A DNA stretch of 64,000 nucleotides from Kaistia algarum (GCF_026343945.1 NZ_JAPKNJ010000005.1:62001-126000), one strand, 5' to 3'. Positions 7,008-18,888 are shown, counted from the first letter of the stretch. Numbers and translations: made by a program. Notes: generated from the sequence alone by a model not told the origin.

Positions 7008-7973
7008 TCACGCACCATGCGGCCGCGCGAAGATCTCGGCCAGCATCTCGACAAAGCCGCGCGCATCGGCATGGAGCCCCAGATCGACGTTCGGCTTGCC
7101 GCCGGTGCGGAACTGGGTGTCGACATAGGTCGTACCGACCGAGAGCGGGCTTGCCGTCTCCACCTCGACGAAATAGGGCGTGGTCGAGACTATGGCGCGA
7201 TCAACGAGATAGGCGACGCAGACGGCGTCATGTACCGGCGCCGCGCCGCCATGCTCGCCCATCTTCTGATAGGCGTCGTGGACGCCGATGCGGAAGCGCA
7301 CGATATCGGCGGTCGCCTGGCCGGCCGGGGTACCGAGCGCGGCGAGACGGTCGCAATCGGCATTGGTCATCAGCGCCTCATGCGTGGCGTCGAGCGTGAC
7401 CAGCGTGACCTTGGCAAAGCCCGCATTCAGAACACGCGCCGCCGCCTCGGCATCGGCCCAGATGTTGAACTCCGCCGTTGCCGTCACATTGCCGAAGGCA
7501 TAGCCGCCGCCCATGATGATGAGCTCGGGCACGCGCCTGACGAAGTCCGGATCGGCGGCCAGCGCAGCGGCGACATTGGTGAGCGGGCCGACAGCCATCA
7601 GCGTGATCGGATCGGTCGCCTTGCGATAGGTCTCGATCAGGAACTCGGCCGCCGTCTTGTCGGCCTTCGTCGAGCGCGCCGGCGCGATCGGCAGCTCCTC
7701 AGGATGATACTTCTCGCCGCCCTCGTCATAGCGGTTGATCACCGGGTGGCCGGTGCGCACCAGCGGCCGATCCGCGCCCTGATAGACGGGGATGTCGGAG
7801 CGGCCGATGTGATCCAGCACGCGCAGCGAATTGTCGGTGCAATATTGAACCGCGACATTGCCGTTCACCGTCGTGACGCCGATCAGCTCGATCTCGGGAT
7901 GCAGCGCCGCCAGCATGATCGCCACGGCATCGTCCGTGCCGGTATCGACGTCGAGAATGAGCTTCTTGGCCAT
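7008..7973 (-). CDS. Nucleoside hydrolase (inosine/uridine-preferring family)
   Basis: This 321-residue cytoplasmic enzyme should hydrolyse ribonucleosides to ribose and base. The calcium-binding aspartate cluster of the family is clear near the N-terminus (LDVDTGTDDA), with the typical MAVGPLTNVAAAL and ELIIMGGGY motifs and the C-terminal PVHDAVCVAYL. The start at 7973 has AAGGAAG upstream; the open frame extends further but without homology. It is divergent from a LysR regulator across a 151-bp gap, which suggests regulation by it. The substrate base cannot be assigned. Confidence 0.88.
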   Translation of the reverse strand: MAKKLILDVDTGTDDAVAIMLAALHPEIELIGVTTVNGNVAVQYCTDNSLRVLDHIGRSDIPVYQGADRPLVRTGHPVINRYDEGGEKYHPEELPIAPARSTKADKTAAEFLIETYRKATDPITLMAVGPLTNVAAALAADPDFVRRVPELIIMGGGYAFGNVTATAEFNIWADAEAAARVLNAGFAKVTLVTLDATHEALMTNADCDRLAALGTPAGQATADIVRFRIGVHDAYQKMGEHGGAAPVHDAVCVAYLVDRAIVSTTPYFVEVETASPLSVGTTYVDTQFRTGGKPNVDLGLHADARGFVEMLAEIFARPHGA

Positions 7974-8124
7974 GGCGGGCTTCCTTGCGGGCGCTGCGGA
8001 AAAATCGCCTCGAGCGAGGCGGCCGCAAGGTAGAAGCGCCTCGCGCGCGGCGTCAAGAAGCCATGCCGTGCAAAAGCGCAAGCAGCCCTTTCGGAGCGCC
8101 GGTCGTCATGCTTCCTTGCATGGC

Positions 8125-9048
8125 ATGGCCTTCAAGTTCCGCCAGCTGCAATATTTCGTCGCCGTCGCCGATACGGGCTCGATCTCGGGCGCGGCACAGC
8201 AGCTTTCCGTGTCGCAATCGACCGTGACCGAGGCGGTCAAGGAACTGGAGGCCGATCTCGGCGTCGTGCTGATCGAGCGTTCGGGGCGTGGCATGGCGCT
8301 GACGCGGCCGGGCCAGATCTTCCTCCGGCGCGCCGAACGCGTCCTGGAGGCCGTTGCCGATGCCCGCCGATCGCTGGGCGACGAGGCAGATATATCGGGG
8401 CGGCTGATGATCGGCGTCACCGCGCTCGTCGCCGGTTATGTGCTCTCCGACCTTCTCGCCCGCTTCCGCCGCGCCCACCCTGCCGTCGACGTCGCGGCGA
8501 TCGAGGATACGAGCGACTATCTGGAGCATCTGCTCATCAATGGCGAACTGGACGTCGCCGTGATGATCATGCCCGACCGTCCGGTCGACCCTGCCCTCAG
8601 AATGGAGATTCTCGGCGAAACGCCCTATCGAATCTGGCTGCCGCAGGGACATCGGCTCGCCGCGATGCGCGAGGTGCCGCTCAGCGAACTCGCCGAAGAG
8701 ACACATGTGGTGCTTTCTATCGACGAGATCGAGGAGACCACCCGAGGCTTCTGGCGCGAACACGGCTTCCGGCCGCGCGTCGCCTTTCGCACGCGCTCGG
8801 TCGAGGCGGTGCGCAGCCTCGTGGGAACCGGCGCCGGCATCGCGATCCTGCCCGACCTCGTCTACCGGCCCTGGTCGCTGGAGGGAGACCGCATCGAGGC
8901 GCGCCCGGCGGTCGAGGCGCTGCCCATGGTCAAGAGCGGTATCGTCTGGCGCCGCGGCTCCGATGCCGGCCTCGCAACCACCGATTTTATCGCCTTGAGC
9001 CGCGCCCAGCGGCCGGATCGCCGCAGTTTCGGAATTTCCGATAATTAG
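8125..9048 (+). CDS. LysR family transcriptional regulator
   Basis: This 307-residue regulator has an N-terminal winged helix-turn-helix (residues 5-65, with AQQLSVSQSTVTEAVKELE as the recognition part) and a C-terminal periplasmic-binding-like effector domain. It lies between a divergent nucleoside hydrolase gene and a co-directional polyamine-type ABC operon that starts 113 bp downstream, so either or both may be targets. In E. coli the comparable ydcSTUV operon is preceded by a MocR-type regulator instead. The ligand is unknown. Confidence 0.88.
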   Translation: MAFKFRQLQYFVAVADTGSISGAAQQLSVSQSTVTEAVKELEADLGVVLIERSGRGMALTRPGQIFLRRAERVLEAVADARRSLGDEADISGRLMIGVTALVAGYVLSDLLARFRRAHPAVDVAAIEDTSDYLEHLLINGELDVAVMIMPDRPVDPALRMEILGETPYRIWLPQGHRLAAMREVPLSELAEETHVVLSIDEIEETTRGFWREHGFRPRVAFRTRSVEAVRSLVGTGAGIAILPDLVYRPWSLEGDRIEARPAVEALPMVKSGIVWRRGSDAGLATTDFIALSRAQRPDRRSFGISDN

Positions 9049-9161
9049 GTTCTGTATTTTATATTGGCGAATACCGCGCGATTGACGCCATTCTGGCATC
9101 ACCCCGGAGCAGGACGCCGCGACGAAGAGCTGCCGCCCGGACAACTCGCAGGGAGTTCAAC

Positions 9162-10328
9162 ATGCGCAGCATCGCTAGGATGGCCGCCGGTGTCGCCACG
9201 GCCGCATTGATCGTCTCGCAGACCGGAGCCGCCTTCTCGCAGGATGCGCTGAAGGCTGTCGGAGCCGGCGAGGGCGAAGTCGCCATCGTCGCCTGGGCCG
9301 GCTACATCGAGCGCGGCGAGACCGACAAGGCCTATGACTGGGTCACCGATTTCGAGAAGGAGACCGGCTGCAAGGTCACAGTGAAGACGGCCGGCACCTC
9401 CGACGAGATGGTGGCGCTGATGAACGAGGGCGGCTTCGACCTCGTCACCGCGTCGGGCGACGCCTCGCTCCGCCTCATCGCCGGCAAGACCGTGCAGCCG
9501 ATCAATACCGACCTCGTGCCGAGCTGGAAGGAAGTCGATCCGCGCCTCCAGTCCGCGCCGTGGCACACGGTCGGCGGCGTCCATTATGGCGTGCCCTATC
9601 AGTGGGGCTCCAATGTGCTCATGTACAACAAGGACGTCTTCAAGAAGCCTCCGACAAGCTGGTCGGTCGTATTCGAGGAGCAGAACCTCCCCGACGGCAA
9701 GACCAACAAGGGCCGCGTGCAGGCCTTTGACGGACCGATCTACATCGCCGATGCCGCGCTCTACCTGATGACCCACAAGCCAGAGCTCGGCATCAAGGAC
9801 CCCTATGAGCTGAACGAGGACCAGTACAAGGCTGCTCTGGAGCTTCTCCGCGCCCAGCGCCAGATCGTGCCGCGCTATTGGCACGACGCCATGGTCCAGG
9901 TCGACGATTTCACCAATGAGGGCTTCGTCGCCTCGTCGAGCTGGCCGTTCCAGGTCAATCTGCTCGTCGCCAATGGCAAGCCGATCGCCTCGACGATCCC
10001 CGAGGAAGGCGCCACCGGCTGGGCCGATACGACGATGATGCATGCCAACGCGCCGCATCCGAACTGCGCCTATAAGTGGATGGAACACTCCATCTCGCCG
10101 AAGGTTCAGGGCGACCTCGCGGCCTGGTTCGGCTCGGTGCCGTCCGTCCCCGCCGCTTGCAAGGGCAATGCGCTTCTCGGCGATTCCGGCTGCACCACCA
10201 ACGGCGCCGACGAATTCGCCAAGATCCACTTCTGGCGCACGCCCGTCTCGAAATGCGAAAGCCAGGGCACCTGCGTTCCCTATTACCGCTGGGCGACGGA
10301 TTACATCGCCATCCTCGGCGGAAGATAA
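9162..10328 (+). CDS. ydcS: ABC transporter substrate-binding protein, polyamine type (YdcS-like)
   Basis: This 388-residue periplasmic binding protein belongs to the spermidine/putrescine family. It has a signal peptide (cleavage near AAFSQ), then the family elements AGYIERGETDKAYDWV, FDLVTASGDASLRLI and VPYQWGSNVLMYN. The C-terminal part has four cysteines that may form disulfides. It is the first gene of a five-gene set in the order binding protein, ATPase, two permeases, aldehyde dehydrogenase, exactly as E. coli ydcS-T-U-V-patD. Putrescine or a related amine is the likely substrate. A large inverted repeat separates it from the ATPase gene. Confidence 0.88.
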   Translation: MRSIARMAAGVATAALIVSQTGAAFSQDALKAVGAGEGEVAIVAWAGYIERGETDKAYDWVTDFEKETGCKVTVKTAGTSDEMVALMNEGGFDLVTASGDASLRLIAGKTVQPINTDLVPSWKEVDPRLQSAPWHTVGGVHYGVPYQWGSNVLMYNKDVFKKPPTSWSVVFEEQNLPDGKTNKGRVQAFDGPIYIADAALYLMTHKPELGIKDPYELNEDQYKAALELLRAQRQIVPRYWHDAMVQVDDFTNEGFVASSSWPFQVNLLVANGKPIASTIPEEGATGWADTTMMHANAPHPNCAYKWMEHSISPKVQGDLAAWFGSVPSVPAACKGNALLGDSGCTTNGADEFAKIHFWRTPVSKCESQGTCVPYYRWATDYIAILGGR

Positions 10329-10381
10329 GCGGGGCCGGCCCCAACGGGCGGAGTGCCGGACGGCGTTGATTGGCCCCAGCC

Positions 10382-10493
10382 CCTGTCATTGCCGGGCTTG
10401 ACCCGGCAATCCAGTTCGTTGGCGGGGCCAGCAGCCGTCCGAAGCAAAAGGAAGGAAAGTCTGGATTGCCGGGTCAAGCCCGGCAATGACAGG
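10382..10493. repeat. 33-bp perfect inverted repeat between ydcS-like and ydcT-like genes
   Basis: Two 33-base arms (10382-10414 and 10461-10493) are exact reverse complements separated by 46 bp. Each arm itself folds, because it contains the palindrome TTGCCGGG-CTTGA-CCCGGCAA. Such elements are dispersed intergenic palindromes in Rhizobiales. Here it sits after the binding-protein gene, the place where REP elements in other bacteria protect the upstream mRNA and lower expression of the membrane components. Confidence 0.9.
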
Positions 10494-10507
10494 ACGAACG
10501 ACACCCA

Positions 10508-11509
10508 ATGACCGACACCACTGCCATCCCCGCCGTCCGCTTCCGCTCCGTTTCCCGCCATTTCGGCGAGACGCGGGCGGTGGACGGCGTCGATCTCGAT
10601 ATCGCGGCGGGTGAATTCTTCGCCATGCTCGGACCGTCCGGCTCGGGCAAGACGACGTGCCTGCGCCTCGTCGCCGGCTTCGAGCAACCCTCCTCCGGCA
10701 CGATCGAGATCTTCGGCGAGCATGCCGAGGGCGTCCCGCCCTATCGGCGCAGCGTCAATACGGTGTTCCAGGACTACGCCCTCTTCCCGCATATGACGGT
10801 AGCCCAGAACGTCGCCTATGGGCTGATGGTCAAGGGCATCGATAGGGCGGAGCGGCTGGCGCGCGCCGCCGAGATGCTCGATCTCGTTCAGCTCTCCGGC
10901 TTCGGCGGCCGCAAGCCATCGCAGCTTTCCGGTGGCCAGCGCCAGCGCGTCGCGCTCGCGCGCGCCCTCATCAACCATCCGAAGGTGCTGCTGCTCGACG
11001 AGCCGCTCGGCGCGCTCGATTTGAAGCTGCGCGAGCAGATGCAGGTCGAACTGAAGACACTGCAGCGTCGGATCGGCATCACCTTCGTCTTCGTCACCCA
11101 TGACCAGGGCGAGGCGCTGTCGATGGCCGACCGCGTCGCCGTGTTCAATGCCGGCAAGATCGTGCAGGTCGGACGGCCCGAGGAGGTCTATGAGCGGCCG
11201 GCAACGCGTTTCGTTGCCGATTTCGTCGGCGGATCGAATGTCATTGAGCCGGAGATGGCCGGACGTCTCGGCCTTCCCACCCGGCTGTGGAGCCTGCGTC
11301 CGGAAAAGATCCGGCTGGCGGTGGACGGCGCGGGCATCGAGGGGCGGATCGAAAGCCTGCAGTATCAAGGCGCCAACCGCCGCTATCAGATCGCCATTGG
11401 CAAGGACCGGCTCTCCGTGGTCACGCCAGCGAGTGAAGTGGCCCTTCCTGCAAATGCGGTCGTTCGCCTCGATTGGCCGGCCGACGCCGCCCAACCGCTG
11501 GAGGGCTGA
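10508..11509 (+). CDS. ydcT: ABC transporter ATP-binding protein, polyamine type (YdcT-like)
   Basis: The 333-residue ATPase energises the polyamine-type importer. It shows Walker A GPSGSGKTT at residues 42-50, the signature LSGGQRQR at 140-147, Walker B LLLDEP at 161-166 and the H-loop FVTHDQGEA. A C-terminal TOBE-like regulatory part follows (residues 240-333). Three bases separate its stop from the next permease gene, so the two are co-translated. Family and context agree with spermidine/putrescine uptake. Confidence 0.92.
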   Translation: MTDTTAIPAVRFRSVSRHFGETRAVDGVDLDIAAGEFFAMLGPSGSGKTTCLRLVAGFEQPSSGTIEIFGEHAEGVPPYRRSVNTVFQDYALFPHMTVAQNVAYGLMVKGIDRAERLARAAEMLDLVQLSGFGGRKPSQLSGGQRQRVALARALINHPKVLLLDEPLGALDLKLREQMQVELKTLQRRIGITFVFVTHDQGEALSMADRVAVFNAGKIVQVGRPEEVYERPATRFVADFVGGSNVIEPEMAGRLGLPTRLWSLRPEKIRLAVDGAGIEGRIESLQYQGANRRYQIAIGKDRLSVVTPASEVALPANAVVRLDWPADAAQPLEG

Positions 11510-11512
11510 GGC

Positions 11513-12446
<934 letters not shown>

Positions 12447-12457
<11 letters not shown>

Positions 12458-13250
12458 GCCGCCCCTTTCCGTCACGATCGCCGCGATCGCGGGCCTCTTG
12501 TTCCTGCATCTGCCGCTGGCCTTCATCTTCCTCTACGCCTTCACGACGGAGGAGAAGAGCTACCAGTTCCCGCCGCCGGGCTTCACGCTCAACTGGTTCG
12601 CCGTCGCCTGGAACCGGCCGGACATCTGGCAGGCACTCGGCCTGTCGCTGCGTGTCGCCACGGTCGCGACCGGGATCGCCATCGTACTTGGGACGCTCGC
12701 TGCCGCGGCCGTCGCCCGCTACCGCTTTTTCGGCCGCGAAGCCGTGTCGCTGCTCATCACCTTGCCGATCGCCCTTCCCGGCATCGTCACCGGCATCGCG
12801 CTGCGCGCCGCGCTCAACCTCGCCGATATACCGTTCTCGTTCTGGACGATCGTCATCGGCCACGCGACCTTCTGCATCGTCGTCGTCTACAACAATGCCG
12901 TGGCGCGGCTGCGCCGCACGCAGGGTTCGCTGATCGAAGCGTCGATGGATCTCGGCGCCGACGGCTTCCAGACCTTTCGCTATGTCGTGCTTCCACAGCT
13001 CGGCACCGCGCTGCTCGCCGGCGGCATGCTGGCCTTCGCTCTGTCCTTCGACGAAGTGATCGTCACCACCTTCACCGCCGGCCAGCAGCAGACGCTGCCG
13101 ATCTGGATGTTCTCCGAGCTGATCCGCCCGCGCCAGCGCCCGGTCACCAATGTCGTCGCCGTCATGGTCATCGCCGTGACGCTCATCCCCATCCTCGCAG
13201 CCTATTACCTGACCCGCGACGGCGATGCCGTCGAGGGCTCCAGCAAGTGA
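12447..13250 (+). CDS. ydcV: ABC transporter permease, polyamine type (YdcV-like)
   Basis: This 267-residue protein is the second inner-membrane permease of the importer. It has six predicted helices and an EAA-like loop ([20 protein letters not shown]). It begins inside the end of the previous permease gene and ends 19 bp before the aldehyde dehydrogenase gene, consistent with one transcript. Its closest known arrangement is PotC/YdcV. Confidence 0.9.
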
Positions 13251-13269
13251 GACCCTAAGGGAGGTCACC

Positions 13270-14721
13270 ATGACCGTCGATCTATCCATCGTCACTGAGC
13301 GGGACATGCTCATCGGCTCGTCCTTTGAGGGCGGGACCGAGACCGCCGAACGCGTGCTGGCGCCGAAGACCGGCGAGACGATCCTCGACCTGCCCGAAGC
13401 ATCGCCCTCGCAGATCGACGCTGCCGTCGCCGCGGCAGACAAGGCCTTCGCAACGTGGTCGCGCACGCCGCCCGGAGTCCGCGCCGGCCTGCTGCTGAAG
13501 CTCGCCGACGCCATCGAGGCCGATGCCGCCTCCTTCGCCGCCCTCGAAGCGCTCAACTGCGGCAAGCCCTATCCGGCGGTGCTGCGCGACGAACTGCCGG
13601 CCGTCGTCGACTGCTTCCGCTTTTTTGCGGGCGCAGCCCGTGTCCAGACGGGAAGCGCGGCCGGCGAATATCTCCCCGGCCATACCTCGATGATCCGCCG
13701 CGATCCCATCGGCGTCGTCGCCTCGATCGCGCCGTGGAACTATCCGCTGATGATGGCCGCCTGGAAGCTGGCGCCGGCACTTGCCGCTGGCAATACCGTC
13801 GTCATCAAGCCTTCGGAGCAGACGCCGCTGACGACGCTGAAGCTGGCGAAGCTGGCCGCATCGATCCTGCCCGAGGGCGTCCTCAACGTCGTTGTCGGCC
13901 GCGGCGAGAGCGTCGGCAATGCGCTGATCCATCATCCGAAAGTGTCGATGATCTCGCTCACCGGCGATATCGCGACGGGCAAAAAAGTGCTGGCGGCCGC
14001 GACCAAGTCGATCAAGCGCACCCATCTGGAGCTCGGCGGCAAGGCGCCGGTCATCGTCTTCGACGATGCCGATCTGGACGCCGTCGTCGAGGGCGTGAAA
14101 ATCTTCGGCTATTACAATGCCGGCCAGGATTGCACCGCCGCCTGCCGCATCTATGCCGGCGCCAAGATCTACGACAAACTCGTCGCCGACCTTTCCTCCG
14201 CCGTCGCCTCGCTCGGCTATGGCCATGAAGACGACGAGAAAAACGATATCGGCCCGCTGATCTCAGCCCGCCAGCGCGACCGCGTCGCGAGTTTCGTCGC
14301 GAGAGCCGCCGAGAACCAGCATGTCGAGGTCACGACGGGCGGCAGGCCCGCCCCAGGCTCGGGCTTCTTCTACGAGCCGACGGTCGTCGCCGGCGCGCTG
14401 CAATCCGACGAGATCGTCCGCCGCGAGGTGTTCGGCCCCGTCGTCTCGGTCACGCGTTTCGATGACGTCGACGACGCCGTGAGATGGGCCAATGATTCCG
14501 ACTATGGCCTCGCTTCGTCGGTCTGGACCCGTGACGTCTCCAAGGCCATGGCCGCCGCCGCCGAGCTCCAATATGGCTGCACCTGGATCAATTGCCATTT
14601 CATGCTGGCCAACGAGATGCCGCATGGCGGGCTGAAGCAGTCGGGCTACGGCAAGGACCTGTCAGCCTATGCGCTGGAGGACTATTCGGTCGTCCGCCAC
14701 GTCATGGTGAAATACGCCTGA
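13270..14721 (+). CDS. patD: Aldehyde dehydrogenase, probable gamma-aminobutyraldehyde dehydrogenase (PatD-like)
   Basis: This 483-residue NAD-dependent aldehyde dehydrogenase should oxidise 4-aminobutanal, the product of putrescine transamination or oxidation, to GABA. The catalytic cysteine is in GQDCTAA (Cys288), the general-base glutamate in ELGGK (Glu254), and the cofactor-binding APWNYP and KPSEQTP motifs are present. The start is supported by GGGAGG before ATG 13270. Linkage to the ydcSTUV-like importer copies the E. coli gene order and supports the substrate, but a related amino-aldehyde is possible. Confidence 0.88.
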   Translation: MTVDLSIVTERDMLIGSSFEGGTETAERVLAPKTGETILDLPEASPSQIDAAVAAADKAFATWSRTPPGVRAGLLLKLADAIEADAASFAALEALNCGKPYPAVLRDELPAVVDCFRFFAGAARVQTGSAAGEYLPGHTSMIRRDPIGVVASIAPWNYPLMMAAWKLAPALAAGNTVVIKPSEQTPLTTLKLAKLAASILPEGVLNVVVGRGESVGNALIHHPKVSMISLTGDIATGKKVLAAATKSIKRTHLELGGKAPVIVFDDADLDAVVEGVKIFGYYNAGQDCTAACRIYAGAKIYDKLVADLSSAVASLGYGHEDDEKNDIGPLISARQRDRVASFVARAAENQHVEVTTGGRPAPGSGFFYEPTVVAGALQSDEIVRREVFGPVVSVTRFDDVDDAVRWANDSDYGLASSVWTRDVSKAMAAAAELQYGCTWINCHFMLANEMPHGGLKQSGYGKDLSAYALEDYSVVRHVMVKYA

Positions 14722-14730
14722 ACGAAAAGA

Positions 14731-14752
14731 GGCCGCCCCAAGCCGGGCGGCC
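14731..14752 (+). terminator. Rho-independent-like terminator after the patD-like gene
   Basis: A perfect eight-base GC stem (GGCCGCCC / GGGCGGCC) with a six-base loop follows the stop by nine bases and is preceded by an A-rich run (GAAAAGA). The following bases (CCCTTCC) give only a weak T-tract. It lies between convergent genes and may serve both. Confidence 0.65.
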
Positions 14753-14775
14753 CCTTCCACAACAAGTCGGTCAGC

Positions 14776-15261
14776 CTATTCGGCTTCGTCGGCCGGCGCC
14801 GACTGCAGCAGCGCGTAGCGCTCGGGGCCGAGGCTGGCGAGAAGGCCCAATTGGGTTTCGAGGAAGTCGATATGATCTTCCTCGTCCTTCATCAGTTCCT
14901 CGAACAGCGACATGGACACATAGTCGCCCGCCTCGTGGCAGATGTCGCGACCGTCCTTGTAATAATTGCGCGCCGTGTACTCGCCGCGCAGATCCGCCTC
15001 AAGAATTTCCTTGATGTTCTGCCCGATCTCCAGCGGGTCGAGCACCTGCATGTTCGGGAAGCCGTCGAGGAAGATGATGCGCGTCACCAACTTGTCGGCG
15101 TGCTGCATCTCCTCGATCGATTCGGCCCGCTCCTTCTTCGCGAGCTTCTTGAAGCCCATATCGTCGAGCAGACGAAAATGCAGCCAGTACTGGCTGACCG
15201 CCGTCAATTCGAGACGGAGGGCGCGGTTCAGATACTCGATGACCTTGGGGTCGCCCTTCAT
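14776..15261 (-). CDS. bfr: Bacterioferritin
   Basis: This 161-residue protein is a haem-containing ferritin that forms a 24-mer storing iron in the cytoplasm. It has the ferroxidase residues Glu18, Glu51 and His54 and the haem-ligand Met52 in the IEEMQHADK motif, and later [11 protein letters not shown] with the remaining diiron ligands. The start at 15261 gives the canonical [13 protein letters not shown]-terminus. The bacterioferritin-associated ferredoxin gene lies directly upstream on the same strand, so storage and release are encoded together. Confidence 0.96.
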   Translation of the reverse strand: MKGDPKVIEYLNRALRLELTAVSQYWLHFRLLDDMGFKKLAKKERAESIEEMQHADKLVTRIIFLDGFPNMQVLDPLEIGQNIKEILEADLRGEYTARNYYKDGRDICHEAGDYVSMSLFEELMKDEEDHIDFLETQLGLLASLGPERYALLQSAPADEAE

Positions 15262-15342
15262 GAAATCCCTCGTTTTTGGAAATGTTCCAGACAGCAAACT
15301 AGGGAAGCATCGGGGCTCCGTCAAACCTGAATATGACGCTCA

Positions 15343-15594
15343 TCAACCGAAAGCAGCGGGGTCGTACTCATCCTCGCTGCCGCTGCCGAGCGGTTCCGGG
15401 CAGGTGACCAGCAATCCGGATTCGGCGATCAGCTTGCGCACCAGCGCGAAGCAGAGCGTGCATTGCGCCTTGGTGCCGAGGGCGCGGTAGATGCGCGCCG
15501 GCGTGATCGGACGACCCGGCTGCTCCATGGCGAGCCGTTCGGCAACGTCGAGAATGTTGCGTTTGGTGAGGACGTTGCAGGAACAGACGATCAT
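15343..15594 (-). CDS. bfd: Bacterioferritin-associated ferredoxin
   Basis: Bfd is a small [2Fe-2S] protein that reduces bacterioferritin to release stored iron. The 83-residue product carries the four cluster cysteines as Cys4, Cys6, Cys45 and Cys48 in the CxC and CxxC pattern (MIVCSCN and QCTLC). Its C-terminal tail is acidic and longer than the minimal family. It is transcribed toward bfr, 81 bp away. The long open frame upstream of the chosen ATG has no similarity. Confidence 0.92.
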   Translation of the reverse strand: MIVCSCNVLTKRNILDVAERLAMEQPGRPITPARIYRALGTKAQCTLCFALVRKLIAESGLLVTCPEPLGSGSEDEYDPAAFG

Positions 15595-15676
15595 CGGGCC
15601 GATCAGACCAACGGGGCGGTGAGGAAGCAACATAGGGTCGGCCGCGCCGTATCGCCAGCCTCGACGGACAGTTGCG

Positions 15677-16472
15677 CTATGCCAGCAGGTCCGCGACGGC
15701 ACGTTTCGCCATCACCTTGACGAGATTGGCGCGATAGGCGGCCGAGCCATGAAGATCCGATAGCATGGTCGCAGGGTCGACGACGATCGCCTCGATCTCG
15801 GCCGGATTGAGCTCGGCCGAAAGCGCGTCCTCCATCTCGCTGGCGCGGAAGACGCCGTCCTGTCCAGCGCCGGTCACGGCGACACGCACCTCGCCATCGC
15901 CGAGCATCGCGACGAAGACGCCTGCCATCGCATAGCGCGAAGCCGGGTTGGAGAACTTGCGATAGGCCGCCCGCTCGGGGATCGGGAAGCGGATACGCGT
16001 GACGATCTCGCCCTCTTCCAGAGCGGTCGAGAACATTCCCTGGAAGAATTCCTCTGCCGGGAGCGTCCGGCGGGAGGTCTCGATCGTCGCGCCAAGCGCC
16101 AGCACGGCGGCGGGATAGTCGGCAGCCGGATCATTGTTGGCAATGGACCCGCCGATCGTGCCGCGATGGCGCACATGGGGATCGCCGATCTGTCCGGCGA
16201 GATCGGCGAGCGCCGGAATGGCGTCCGCGACGATCGGCGAGGTCTGGACTTCGGTATGCGTGGTCGCTGCGCCGACGACGAGATAGCCGTCCTCGACAAG
16301 AAGCATCTTGAGTTCCGGCAGCCGCCCGAGGTCGACAAGATCGACCGGCGTCGCCAGTCCCTGCTTCATCGTTGGGATCAGCGTCATCCCGCCCGAAAGA
16401 TAGCGCCCTTCGGCGGAAGCGGCGAAGAGGCGCTCGGCCTCCGCGAGGCTCAAAGGGCGGTGATAGACGAAC

Positions 16473-16480
<8 letters not shown>
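15677..16480 (-). CDS. coxM: FAD-binding medium subunit of a CO/xanthine dehydrogenase-family enzyme (CoxM-like)
   Basis: This 267-residue flavoprotein subunit transfers electrons in molybdenum hydroxylases. FAD-binding signatures are visible as LSGGMTLIP near residue 33 and [17 protein letters not shown] near residue 110. The first is a variant of the usual AGGHSLIP. The gene overlaps the coxS-like gene by eight bases. No molybdenum-binding large subunit is encoded in the neighbourhood, so the substrate (CO, purine or another heterocycle) cannot be judged. Confidence 0.88.
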
Positions 16481-16973
<493 letters not shown>

Positions 16974-16998
16974 CTATTCCTCCGCGTCTCTTCGGATC

Positions 16999-17682
16999 TC
17001 AGTGCAGGACGGCCAGGATGACGATCACGATGAGCAACGCGATCAGACCCCAGACATAGGGTCCACCGAGAATGCCGCGGCCCGCCGCGACTTCCAGCTC
17101 CTCCTCGACCTCCTCCGCCACCTCCGCCAGATCCCCGGCGCGGTCCTCGACCCGGTGTTCGATGCGGTCGACCAACTCCTCATCCGCAGCTGCCTCGCCG
17201 CCAAGCGGCGCCAGCGGCGGCGCCGTGCCGATGGCAGGGACCTCGCCGCCGAAGGGAGCCGCGAGGGCGCCGAAGAACTCGTCGGCCATCTTCTTGGCAG
17301 TGGTATCAATCAGCCGCGAGCCGAGCTGCGCCAGCTTGCCGCCGACCTGGGCGTTCACGGCATAGGTCAGAAGCGTGCCGGCCGGATCATCGGCGAGCCT
17401 GACATCGGCCGCGCCCTTGGCAAAGCCGGCAGCGCCGCCCTTGCCCTCGCCGGAAATCGTGTAGCTCTCGGCCTCGACCACATTGGAGAACGCGACATTC
17501 CCGTCGAACGTAGCCTTGACCGGGCCGACCTTGACCACGACCTTCGCCGACATCGTGCCGTCGTCGTTGCGAACGAGTTCCTCACAGCCTGGGATCGCGG
17601 CCCTCAGGGTCTCTGGATCGTTGAGCGCGTTCCAGACCGCGGCGCGATCCGCCGGGATGCGATATTCGCCGGTCATTTCCAT
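16999..17682 (-). CDS. coxG: CoxG-like SRPBCC-domain protein with C-terminal membrane anchor
   Basis: CoxG-type proteins help attach CO-dehydrogenase-like enzymes to the membrane. The 227-residue product has an SRPBCC/polyketide-cyclase-like domain (residues 1-150; [26 protein letters not shown]), an acidic linker rich in Glu (about 175-205) and a C-terminal transmembrane helix ([18 protein letters not shown]). The ATG at 17682 is chosen by the nearby AAGG and typical N-terminus. It leads the coxG-coxS-coxM set. Confidence 0.85.
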   Translation of the reverse strand: MEMTGEYRIPADRAAVWNALNDPETLRAAIPGCEELVRNDDGTMSAKVVVKVGPVKATFDGNVAFSNVVEAESYTISGEGKGGAAGFAKGAADVRLADDPAGTLLTYAVNAQVGGKLAQLGSRLIDTTAKKMADEFFGALAAPFGGEVPAIGTAPPLAPLGGEAAADEELVDRIEHRVEDRAGDLAEVAEEVEEELEVAAGRGILGGPYVWGLIALLIVIVILAVLH

Positions 17683-17919
17683 GGGCGTGCCTTCCATGAG
17701 CCGGACAGCCGACGTTCGCCGCCGGTCCGTCTTGTTGCCGAAACGCGTTGTTCCGCGCGGATGAATCTCTGCCGGGCCGGTGAGCGAAGCGCCCGAAACC
17801 TGCCTCCGAAGCCTTGCCATGGTCGCACGTCGGCGCGGGCGACGGCAAGCGGCCAAGCGAGCGGCGTTCTGCCATACGCGCCGATTGGCTTTCGCCGCGC
17901 CGAAGGCTATGTAGCGCGC

Positions 17920-18888
17920 ATGCAGAACGCATCTTCCGAACCCGGCAACCGAACCGTCAACAGCGCACAGCCTGCCTCCGTCTGGCCGGTTATGCTGGAG
18001 ACGGAAGGCTGGCGCGATTATGCGCTGATCGATTCCGGCCATGGCCGCAAGCTCGAACGCTACGGTCCCTATCGCATCGTTCGCCCGGAAGAACAGGCGC
18101 TGTGGGCGCCGCGCCGGTCCGAGGCCGAGTGGGAACGGGCCGACGCCGTCTTCACCGGCGCAAGGGATGAGGATTCCGACGGCCGCTGGCGCTATCCCCG
18201 CCCGCTCGGCGAGACATGGCCGATGAGTTGGCCGCTGCCGATCCACGTCAGCACCGGCGATGTACGCTTCCTTGGCCGCTTCACCGCCTTCCGCCATGTC
18301 GGCTTCTTCCCCGAGCAGGAAATGCACTGGGCCTGGTTCGCGTCGATCTGCCGGCAGGCGAAGAAGCCGCCCAAGGTCCTGAACCTCTTCGGCTATACCG
18401 GCATCGCCTCCTTCGTCGCCGCCATGGCCGGCGCGCAGGTGACCCATGTCGATGCGTCGAAAAAGGCGATCGGCTGGGCGCGCGAAAACCAGGAAATGTC
18501 CGGCATCGCCGACCTCCCCGTGCGCTGGATCGTCGAGGATGCCGTGAAGTTCGTACAGCGCGAGATCCGCCGCGGCTCGCGCTATGACGGCATCATCCTC
18601 GATCCGCCCAAGTTCGGCCGCGGCCCGAATGGCGAGGTCTGGGACCTGTTCGAGCGGCTGCCCGAGATGATGCGCCTCTGCCGGCAGCTTCTCGCTGACG
18701 ACGCGCTGTTCCTCTGCCTTTCCGCCTATTCGATCCGCGCCTCTTTCATGGCGATTCACGAATTGACGGCCGAGGCGCTCGCCGGCCTGCCGGGCAAGCT
18801 CGAATCGGGCGAATTGCTGCTGCGCGAGGAAGGCGGCGGGCGATATCTTTCAACCTCCCTCTTCTCCCGGTGGTCGCGCCATGGCTGA
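17920..18888 (+). CDS. Class I SAM-dependent methyltransferase (RlmI-like rRNA methyltransferase family)
   Basis: This 322-residue enzyme has the Rossmann SAM-binding motif [19 protein letters not shown] near residue 155 and the catalytic-region motif [11 protein letters not shown] near residue 225, as in RlmI/RlmK-type 23S rRNA methyltransferases. A separate PUA domain is not evident; the N-terminal 110 residues ([19 protein letters not shown]) form the family-specific part. Its 3' end overlaps the following SpoU-type methyltransferase by eight bases. Substrate is inferred only from family and the paired RNA methyltransferase. Confidence 0.8.
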   Translation: MQNASSEPGNRTVNSAQPASVWPVMLETEGWRDYALIDSGHGRKLERYGPYRIVRPEEQALWAPRRSEAEWERADAVFTGARDEDSDGRWRYPRPLGETWPMSWPLPIHVSTGDVRFLGRFTAFRHVGFFPEQEMHWAWFASICRQAKKPPKVLNLFGYTGIASFVAAMAGAQVTHVDASKKAIGWARENQEMSGIADLPVRWIVEDAVKFVQREIRRGSRYDGIILDPPKFGRGPNGEVWDLFERLPEMMRLCRQLLADDALFLCLSAYSIRASFMAIHELTAEALAGLPGKLESGELLLREEGGGRYLSTSLFSRWSRHG

